The notes beneath the pieces are model-generated. The model searched no databases and was not told the DNA's origin. It worked only from the letters and a program-made list of their open reading frames with translations. Below, piece by piece: positions 12,401 through 21,421 of a DNA stretch of 64,000 nt. Within the stretch, counting starts at the first letter, position 1. The number at the start of each line of letters is the position of its first letter. Position numbers and translations under genes: made by a program. This DNA comes from Copromyces sp. CBS 386.78 (Eukaryota; Ascomycota; Sordariomycetes; Sordariales; Sordariaceae): positions 46,822-110,821 of the forward strand of contig MU839222.1 in assembly GCA_030685235.1 (NCBI GenBank). Direction: 5' to 3'.

Positions 12401-13930
12401 AATTTTAAGCTACTTAATTTAAGCGGCTCTATCCTCCAATAACCTATTATATAAATATCTAACTTATTTACCCTCGTTTCTATCCTTCTTTATATCTCTA
12501 TTAAACACCCCTAAACGCAATTTAACCTTAGGGTTCTCTATTTCCCTACTAATTAACGGGAATTAGAATTACCGGGGCAACCGGGGCTGCCGGGGCGGCC
12601 GGGGCGGCCGGATTAGCTATATCCACTATAGCGTAATTAGTAACTAAGGTACCCGTACCGGCGTACTTACGTATCGTAATACCTAGACCGGTACAATTAA
12701 TTTATTTACCCTTATTACCGTAATTAGTCTAACTCTTACACTCGCGGACTAAATATTTACCCTTACTACAATTTATATAAAAACCTTTATCGTAGCGCTC
12801 CTATAGAATATCTTTATAAATCTCTATAAACTTAGTACGGTCTAAATTTATAACGTCGGAATCTTTATTATTACCGTTAGTACTAAAATTACTATTACCC
12901 TTATTACTATTCTAAATACCCTAAATAGTATTATTATATAAGGAAACTCTAATATAAATTTTAGAGATACTTTTACATAATTCGTACCATCCTTTGAAAT
13001 TATTACGAGCGGGTTAAATATAATAATATAAAATTAAATCTACTAAAGATTTAAAGACCTTCTAATAAAGAAAGCGGACTTTAATAATTGTATTATAACT
13101 ATAACGGTCAATTAAAATAATAAATTAAGCTTCGAAATCCTCGTAATTAGACTACTTACCAATCTACTTAAATTATAATAGCGAATTCTCAGCGACCTAT
13201 ATAATATCGCTTTATATATAACGGTCGTCCAAATATATTAAAAATTCTTTACTTATTTACTATTTCTAGAGGATAGAATACTAAGGGTTATTAAAAATCG
13301 TTTTCTAATATTCCGTAACATTAATTTTTACTTCTCCTCCTAAGTAAAATATAATATAAAGTAATTTTACTATTTTATTAAGAAATTTATAACTATTAAC
13401 GATTTAACGATTATAAATCTTTAAATTTTAAGCGTTATAAACGTTATAACGTTTAATCGTATTTATCTCTTTACCCTTAAACCGCTCTAAGTCCTTATAA
13501 AGTACTTTACAATAATAATATAGTATAGAGTTGGGAGCCGTAATAGGGGAGTAAGGACCGCCGGGACCGCTAGGACCGCCGGGACCTCTAAGACCGCCGG
13601 GACCGCTAGGGCTATTAGGGGGACCGCTAAGGCCGCCGGGGTAACCGAATCCTCCGCCGGGACTACTATAGTAATTAAATCCTCTACCTCCGGGACCGCT
13701 GCCCGTTTCGTTATAGCCGAAGCCGCTTCCTTTACCCAATCTTTTAGGGCTACTATTATTAAGACCGCCGCTTATATTACCGGAGCTAAAGCCGGTTCCT
13801 ATATCCGATCTTCTAAGGCCGCTATTACTAAGATTGCCGCTTATATTACCGGAATTACTACCGGTACCCGTACCCAATCCTCTAAAGCTATTATTATAAT
13901 TATTCTCCGTAATAATCCTATCTTCCTCTA
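12400..13930 (-). pseudogene. gypsy Gag remnant with a glycine-rich segment
   Basis: Positioned upstream of pol in the same minus orientation, where Gag is expected. The most open stretch, 13877-13428, encodes a Gly/Ser/Pro-rich, collagen-like segment with many GPGG repeats, followed by a tail reading YYYCKVLYKDLERFKGKE. Further downstream, around 12720-12790, lies a decayed Cys-containing stretch (NCSKGKYLVREC) that could be the CCHC zinc knuckle. The glycine-rich part is GC-rich in otherwise AT-rich surroundings. The open frame lacks any sign of being an independent host gene. Confidence 0.55.
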
Positions 13931-14915
13931 CTAAACGGAGGCGAACCTAAAGGTTCTTAATCTCCTTTTATACTTAAACAAACTCTTCGCTAACAATCTT
14001 ACCTATAATACGTAATATATTGAAATCTTCTAATATTTTCTTTAATTCTACCTTATATAATTCGGCGTTATCGTTAATTATTTTATTAAATTTAAAGAGG
14101 CTTTAATAATCCTCCTTATTATTTTAGATAGTATTATCGAACTTCTTTTAGAAGTTAGTCTTATTTTAGGTAAAGCTAAATACTTTCTAGTAGAAAGACG
14201 TATTCTCGGCAATAATTTAATTATATTATAATTGTAAAGATTAAATTTATTATACAAATTACTTCTTAATCTCGTTGAACTAGTTAATTTAATTCTTCAA
14301 CTACTCTTCCGCCGCCTTCTATTATTTCTCCTTTCCTTATATTTCATTAATAAAAGACTTAGCGTTATTTTTAAATTTAATATAATAGGCCTATTCCTCT
14401 TTAACCTATTTATTAAAAACGTTAATCTTTTTATTAAAATAATAGAATAACTTTATAACTTCTTTATAACTACGAACTTTATTAATAAAATCTAGGGAGA
14501 TTATAAGGCCGCTAAGATTACTGCTTTAAACTTTTAATAGTATATTATATTCTTTTAAAAGGGAAGGGAAGATTGTAGCGAAATTAATTCAGCGTACGTT
14601 ATTACCCGTTAAATTACTAGCTATTTTAATTATACTTTCTTAAATAATTAAATAACGCTTATTAAAAGAAAAATATTTCTACTATATTATACGGTACGAT
14701 ATTTACGCCCTTATTATTCTAGAGGCTTTAGTACTTACTTATCGTTTTTAAGTTCGATATTTTAATCGCTAGGGTTTTTAATTCTATATTAGCGATTATA
14801 CAATTTCGCTTCGAAATAAAGTTCGTAAGAACCAAACTGCTACTAATCTTCTACTAAGCTTAATTCTTACTAAAATTACTTATTATGTATTAACGTAAAG
14901 TTAGGTATAATAAAG

Positions 14916-15149
14916 TATTATAGGGCGCGAGTAAGTACTAAAATAAGATATTAATTATTGTGCGAGGAATTAGAAGAGGAATTTGTACATATACGAGAAC
15001 TATATAGGGCATAGTATAGAGCCCTGTGGTTATGGGTCTATAGGGCGGCACTATGGCTGTGCTGTACTTAGACAGTTGTACTCAGCTGGCTGCACTAATG
15101 TAGTATAGCACCCCTATCTATCTACAAGGAGCAGGCAATGCCTGTAACA
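14916..15149 (-). repeat. 5' LTR of the Ty3/gypsy element
   Basis: 234 bp, same length as 6895-7128 and aligned to it throughout, ending TGTAACA on the + strand. In the minus orientation of the element this is the promoter-bearing 5' LTR. It is followed by the right copy of GAATT. Confidence 0.9.
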
Positions 15150-15154
15150 GAATT
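15150..15154. repeat. target site duplication GAATT (right copy)
   Basis: Identical to 6890-6894 and directly abutting the right LTR. Confidence 0.9.
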
Positions 15155-17967
15155 ATTACTCGTTAGGAATTATTATTCGCTAGGACTGCTAGCGGTAATA
15201 TTGCCTACTATAGAGGCTAAAGCTTTAGCGATATCGAATTTGAGAATAGTATTAAATTATAGATTTAAATTAATATATTAGTTAGTTAGAGTATTAAAAT
15301 AGTAAAATAGAAGGTATATTTATTATAGTTTAATTACAATATTAATATTGCGTACTTTTGTTTAAGGAAGTTTTTAATATTATTTTTAAACGTTGTATAG
15401 AATTTTAATAAAAAACCTAATTGTATAAATTACGTTGCCGGCTATTCCTTAAGTACAAGTATATTGGCCGGCGCTATTAGGTTATAGAGCTTCTCCCGTA
15501 GGGCGATAAGAGTCTTATATACTATTATCGATTTTGGTAACCTTCCGATATAATAATTTTTATAAAAGGTTTTAAAGAATTCGGTAATGAGTTCTTATAT
15601 TAATTAGTTAAGTAGGGTAGGTAGTAGTAGTAATAAATATAAGCTGAAAAATTCTAGCGGGGGTAAATGAAAGATTAATGATTTTTTAGCCCCTTTTTTA
15701 TATTCTTCTTCCTCCTCCTCTTCTTTATATTCTTCCCTTCTTTCTTTTTCCCTTTCGTCGGTTACCGATAGTAGTATAGTCGACGGCGGTACCCGCGGAG
15801 TTTTCTTATTAATAGAGATAATAGTTGTAGCTAAAATAGGAGGGGGGTTGGCGTATTTAGCCGCGAAAGTCTTACAGTTAGTTGGCTATTTATAGAAGGT
15901 TATAATTTAGTATTTAAATAGCGTAGCCGAATTAATAGTTATCGCCCTATTAAGTATTAGGAAATTATGAAATATATTATAATTATTAGTGAGTATAGTA
16001 GTAGCTATAGAGTTATTAGCGGTATAAGGAGGGTAATAAAGAAATTAGGGGAATGGAGGGGGGTAGAAGTAGGGGGGGAAGTATTAATAGGGGGGATAGT
16101 AAGGCGGGGGGTATAGTACGTAAGGGTATAATAGATATAGCTTTCTAAAATTATTTTTCTTTAGTATAGCTTATAGTAGATTATTTATAGTTTTTATATT
16201 AATATTACTATTATTGCTATTAATATTATTAATAATATTAATATTAACAGGGAGATTATTATTACTATTACGCTTCCTTCTTTTTCTATTACCGCTACCG
16301 CTATTAGAAATATTCGTAACGTTCTTTATTATAATTATTTTATATAATATCGGACTAGGCGGTATTCGTACGGTAGCCGAGCTTATAGAAATAGTTTTAG
16401 CCTACTTACCTACATTTTTAATTGTGAGGTTATTATAGTTCTTACTATTATTAAAGATATAATATATTTAATAATTAATACCCTTATTATAATTACAATA
16501 GCGGTAACTATTATTATATTTCTATATTTATACGAGTTCTTAGTATGTGGTGCTTCTGGTTTTAACCCTACCCGTACGTATTTTTCGTTCGCGGTTTAGT
16601 TTATTAAAACAATTAACTTTTTATAGTATTATATTAGTAATAGTTTTCTTCCTAATATTAGCACTATTTTTTATCCTTAGGGTATAAGAGTTATACGAAG
16701 ATTAGGGGGTAACCACTTAAATAACGAAGGGGTTTAATAAGTTATAAGAGGGGGATAGTATTAAAAGTATATTTAGAACTGAGGAAGGGAGTATTATTGG
16801 TTTATTAGCGGGCGGTTCAATTAACTAAAATTTAAAAGATATTATGAAAGTAGAATATTAATTAGCGTAGCGAAGGTACGATTTTATAACCGCTTTATAA
16901 TCGATATTGCTATACGTATTAGAGAATTCGTTATTAGGGATAATTTTATTATAGATTATAATTTTAACGCGATAATTATTTTATATAGTAATAGTATACA
17001 ATACATTATAAAGGGAGGTTTAATACTTTATTCCTACGGTTATAATTATTTCAATAATATTTTATATATAATTAGATTATAGTTTTTTAATTTCCCCGAA
17101 TAGGTTAGTTCTAAATTACTATAAATAGAATTCGCTGTTATTTTACTCAATTTTAATTTCCTTATATAAATTACAATCTTCAATAGCGGGCGGTTTATTA
17201 CGACCAATAAATATATACAAGCCCGTAACGGTAAATTATATTTAAATAGATAGAAGGTAAGTAGGTTTGGGAGGCGGGGTTAGAATAGCCGGTTTACAGG
17301 TAGACAATATAGAAGTAAGTCGAAGTTTAGAAGTAATCAGCTTAATTAGGGAAGCTATTTTATTATTATTATTATTATTAAAATAGTAAAATAAAGTTTC
17401 GAGAGCTTTCTTCTTAGGGGTAAGGCGGATAGGGAGCTCTTATTCGACGTTATCGTCGTTAGAAAGGTTTTTATCGTTAGAAAATTTAATAGGGGTAGTA
17501 GCCTATTAGATAGAAAGGGATAAGGGTAAATTTAGTTTGGGCGCGGCAGGCTCCTTCCCTTTCCCTTTCTTCGATTTAAGAGTAACCTTTTTAGGCGCGG
17601 CCTTTTTAACCTTTTTAGAGGCGGCCTTTTTAGCCTTCTTAGGGGCGGCGATAATTTTAATCGATTTAATTTCAATGAAGGTACGGCTCTTCTTTTTAGG
17701 GCGAGCGGATGCGTGTGGTAGAGTTGTTGTTATTGCGTTGGGATCTTCTTAATTGGTTTCGCTATAGCCTTCGTCGAATTAGATTGAGGGTATATTGTTT
17801 TAAATACGAGACTACTTTAAATTTGTAGTGGGAGTCTTTTTAAGGATTGTTTTGGGAGGTATTGTTGCGATAGGTTTGTTTATTTTGAACGAAAAGTATA
17901 GAGTTTGAACTTTAATTCTATATAAGAATCGTCGTAAAAGGTTACAATTTACGGATTTACGGGTTGA
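15155..17967 (-). pseudogene. unidentified reading-frame remnants in the outer DNA transposon
   Basis: This is the right part of the outer transposon. On the minus strand, about 17760-17530 translates as a strongly basic segment with repeated KKAKKAA- and KKVTLKSKKGKGK-type stretches, like a nuclear-localisation or DNA-binding tail. Towards 15990-15650 another readable stretch contains CKTFAAKYANPPP and a Glu/Lys-rich run. Between them the frame is broken by RIP-type stops and asparagine-rich low-complexity sequence. I do not recognise a family. It may be an accessory protein of the transposon or a second nested element whose ends are no longer visible. Confidence 0.4.
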
Positions 17968-18033
17968 GTAGCGGTGTGTGTGTGTGTGCCACCCCTTCAT
18001 GCTAAGAAAACGATAAGGCGTTTGAGTGCGGGA
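17968..18033 (-). repeat. right terminal inverted repeat
   Basis: Reverse complement of 5397-5460, with a (GT)n run one unit longer and three G/A differences. It ends 206 bp from the 3' end of the second AA9 pseudogene. Normal GC content resumes right after it. Confidence 0.85.
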
Positions 18034-18239
18034 AAGTAGACCGCGATAGCACTCCTATTACTGCAATCGGCTCGCGAGCCCCCAAAAATGGGCTCCAGTT
18101 TAAGCCACTAACAATTACCGCTAATCGCCGCTAAACGGCTCACAATGTGCAACCAGCCTGGAGATACGGTCTGGATACAGTACGTTTCTTCAATCTGTGT
18201 CTGTACACGGTATACGAATTTCGCAAGTATCACGCCATC

Positions 18240-19321
18240 TTACGGGCATGTGAAGAGAGGCGGGCCTATCAAGGGCAAGGTTAGATCTGTTTCCGTAGTA
18301 TGCCTGGGAAACAGAGGGCGGTACGTACCAGGGATAACATAAGGGCTGGTAGTCTTCATGGAGTAAATGTCAATGAGGAGACCCGGATCGTTGGACTGTC
18401 CATCCTCGTCAGCTCTCAGTCCTTCTCGGATACCACAATACATAGTGCATAGTGTTCACCTTGTAAATCCCCGGAATACTGTACGTCGTAGGGCTGGCCG
18501 TGCCCGTCCCACCAGTGATGTTGAGCTGGGTACACTCCATGTAGAGCTGCGCTCCGTTGGTGGATCTGGCGCCATGAAGGGCAACCATTTCGGCGCGCAA
18601 AAGATACTGACCATCTGCAATGCATTTGGGAATCTGGATCACCTGGTTGCCCTTGTTTTCAATGACCTCGTTGGTGGCCCATTTGCTGTTCTTGTAGCCG
18701 CCTTCTTGGATCTTGAACCAGCCGTTGCCAATACCGCTGTCGGTCTTGGCATCAGTCACCTTCTTGAGATATGCCATGACGGGGCCCTTTGGGTTTTCTT
18801 GTCAGTTATTGTTGGATTATAGTTGGAAGGGCAGTTACGAACCTTGTGGCCGGCGTCCATCACGTCGTTAGGACTAGCTATTGTGTGTTAGCAAAGGCTT
18901 TTTTTATTCGACGGGAGAAAACGGTGACGGACATTGTAGAGTATGCCTCTATACTGTTTGAATTGTAGATCCGGCGGTTACGTCAATGATCTTGTCAGAA
19001 GGGGTCGTAGGGTTTGGAGGCCCATTGCAGGCCATGTTCTTGGAGTTGACATCGGTTTGTGGCTATTTGCGGTGGTCAGGGCAGGGGTTCCAAAACCACA
19101 ATACCGGTGGGATTTTCTTACACCATCGTACGAGGGGGTCCTAATTCCGTGGGAAATAGCTTCGCGAGGGAAGAGTTAGCATAGACTTTGTACGCGCTTC
19201 CATCTATAACGGGACAATACTTACGATATGTCTTTCCACCAGCGGTCAACTGGGAGAAGATGGTATGTGCGAATGCGCTATAGAGAAACGTACCAGCCGT
19301 TGCTAAGAAGGAGAGACGTAT
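18240..19321 (-). pseudogene. AA9 lytic polysaccharide monooxygenase pseudogene (start codon lost, internal stop)
   Basis: Former secreted AA9 LPMO of about 239 residues. Seven exons join in one frame: 19321-19225, 19159-19122, 19062-18933, 18877-18843, 18786-18460, 18395-18329 and 18265-18240. The signal peptide ends YSAFA, then mature HTIFSQL with copper ligand His1. Further signatures are [34 protein letters not shown] with the second His, WFKIQE, and [10 protein letters not shown] with the axial Tyr. Only two changes disable it. The start codon position 19321-19319 reads ATA, with an in-frame TAG just upstream. Position 18951-18949 reads TAG where the family has Trp (TVWRH). On the + strand both are CA to TA, the preferred RIP dinucleotide. 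The family is certain and the loss of function is well supported. Confidence 0.88.
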
Positions 19322-21421
19322 CGCCTATAATTGTTGATTGTGATTTGGCTGTTCTTGCAATGGCGTTCAATATAGGGAATGCGATCCTTCCTCTAGAGTC
19401 TTTTGAGGTCTTCTATGTTATATCCATCCTGGAGTCTTCGAGCATCTGCTCTCGCCTATATGCCGAAACTATCAATGCTGTTGACTTTGAAACCATGGGG
19501 CACAATTATGATGAAGAGATTGGCGTTCATCAACGAGATATTCGATTTGGACCAGTGAGAGTAGTAAGGCCAATGATGGGCTCGGAAGGGACTTGCCCGC
19601 TCACGGAAATGGGAACAGAGCAGGGCAGTGGTCATCGATATATGCGGTCAGTCAGTCGTAAGGTACCTCCTTAAGAGACAGCCGACATCTGAACCCGGCA
19701 CCAAATGCAAGTGCCCGCCCAACTGCACCGGCATGGTGATTGACGCGGCTCTCCCGCGTCATTCGGTTCGATTTATGTTTGAGGATTATTTCGTCGACCG
19801 CACTTCGTTTGCTGTTTTGGTCCCTCCACAGTTCACACTGAGATCGTTTCAAAGACCGGATCATGAATTTGGCTACCAACACGAGCAGAGACAGGGCCCC
19901 AGAGCCCATTCTCGAACAGTTGTCGCATTGTTGCCAACCCCGCACGCGATGCCCAGCAGGGCAGAACTTAGTGCACTATCAATTATGCTGCTAATGACTG
20001 AGCAAGTAGGATAGTGTCACATCTAAGCCGCTCGGACATCTCCCACGACAAACGATTTCTAACGCGACACCACAATCAACGACCTTCATCTGGACCTCGA
20101 TTCACGACATCACACATCAGGGGCCGAAAGCTTGCCATCTAACGACACTCGACTCCCGTTTGAAAATCATGGCATATTTATGCCAGCGGCAAAGTGCACC
20201 TTCTCTTCCTTGCCACGTTCAGGCACCCAGTATAGGGATGGGATACCTGGAGGATGGGCCGCCGGACCGCGACATCTAGTATAAGACGGACGCCCTGATA
20301 TAGCCTGATTGACACAACCATTGGTCCGCTTCGCTTCTTGCTATGTACAATGTCTGGAATTAATCAAGGCTGGCAATGGCTGACTGTTGATTGTTAGCAC
20401 CCGTTTTATCCAAAGTTTGAGCAGATTCGCTCTTCGTTTAAAGGCCACGATCGGGCCACGGTCGGCGGTGATCCTTCATCTGGTTCACCCCTTCGGAAGG
20501 TCGCATGCGACGGGACTCAGAGAAAGATTGGCAGGACCTTCGTTGAATTTTCTACGTCTAGGCGGCTCCTTCCTCAGCAAACCGAACAACAGCTTCTTGC
20601 GGCAGTTTCCGCCGCTACTACCCGTCTCCGGCGAGGTCGGCCGAAGCGCGTTTGCTGCTTCCTTCCCATCTAAAACCTCCGCTGTCCAAGTGCGCGCTTG
20701 CCACTGTTCTAGACGCGTGATGTGACCGCCATCTGGCTCCTTCTCAATCAACCGAAGGGAAGTGACTGCCATGGACCCAGCCAAGCGACATCTCTTTCCT
20801 CTTTCTGCCGCTTTGTTATCCGCGTCCAGGCAATCTGTTTCTCTGGAAGCGAGCGGAGCAAAGCTTGGCAATGGCGATGGACACAAATGGGATGAACTCT
20901 CCTCTGAAATCACCTTGTGCTCCTTAGAGGTATCGCCGGACAGGAATTACGAAGGTGGAAGTCGAGGGCAGTAGAAGCCTGAAAGGACGAATTCTTGACT
21001 GCCCGTCGACGATCCGTCGTGATCCACAAACCTCCCCGATGTCGTAGCTCGTACCGACGGGCCCGAGTAGTTGGGTCCGGGGAAATTAGAGTACTATTCT
21101 AGGGAAGTCGTCCGGTCAAGGTTCTCCGCTCTCGTCCCTTTCACCTTCTCAAACTTCCATGCGAGTCCTTCATATGGAAGGTGCCCATGCCTTCCCATAT
21201 GCCTCCAATTTACGCAACACCCCTGTCGTCGCCACCTCAAGGTATTCACCCGTGACAGGAAGGCATGGCTCCTAGTGATGAACGATCGGAGACCATGACA
21301 CTCGGTACCTTAGTATTTCTACCTGCGTCTTCCCCGTTCAAAGTTGAACAAGAGTCATCAACCCTCCGGCTTCAACTCTTCCCAGCCAAGGTCACGCTTC
21401 TCGAGTGACCAGACCGGAAAG
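19322..21421. other. intergenic region between AA9 pseudogene and CDH
   Basis: The stretch would hold the old AA9 promoter and the CDH promoter. Open frames here show no recognisable motif and no believable splice pattern. I see no repeat or RNA gene. The 5' UTR of the CDH gene is CT-rich just before its ATG, as is common in filamentous fungi. Confidence 0.5.

Larger units (their letters stand above)
6895..15149 (-). mobile_element. Ty3/gypsy LTR retrotransposon, complete but RIP-degraded
   Basis: An 8,255-bp element with two 234-bp LTRs and a perfect GAATT target duplication. Gene order on the minus strand runs from right to left: Gag (about 13.9-12.5 kb), reverse transcriptase (about 10.83-10.24 kb), then integrase (about 9.05-8.70 kb). 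RT before integrase is the Ty3/gypsy order. A polypurine tract lies next to the left LTR, as expected for the 3' LTR of a minus-strand element. All coding parts carry many stops of the RIP type. It sits inside the outer TIR transposon, so it inserted later. Confidence 0.9.
5397..18033. mobile_element. TIR DNA transposon, RIP-degraded, split by a nested LTR element
   Basis: The very AT-rich island is bounded by an inverted repeat of about 65 bp (left 5397-5460, right 17968-18033). The same four bases, AAGT, follow on the outside (5393-5396 and 18034-18037). A TA pair also occurs slightly further out on each side (5391-5392 and 18037-18038), so a Tc1/mariner-type TA duplication with ragged ends is the other reading. 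Removing the nested Ty3/gypsy element and its target duplication leaves an outer element of about 4.4 kb. Its left part carries Tc1/mariner-like transposase remnants on + and its right part carries unidentified reading-frame remnants on -. Dense stop codons of the kind expected when CAG or CAA become TAG or TAA fit RIP. The inverted repeats are seen directly; the class rests on the transposase motifs. Confidence 0.75.

Noticed and set aside
13428..13877. 149-codon glycine-rich open frame on - as a host gene
   Set aside because: It lies between the two LTRs of the gypsy element in the Gag position and in the same orientation, so it is treated as part of the transposon.
6895..15149. CRISPR-like or tandem array because of recurring short AT motifs
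   Set aside because: The recurrence is due to RIP-driven AT-rich composition; no regular repeat-spacer spacing exists.
19228..19674. Open frame of 148 codons on + over the AA9 pseudogene promoter and 5' end
   Set aside because: It lies antisense to the AA9 exons 1-2, has no motif, and is explained by composition.
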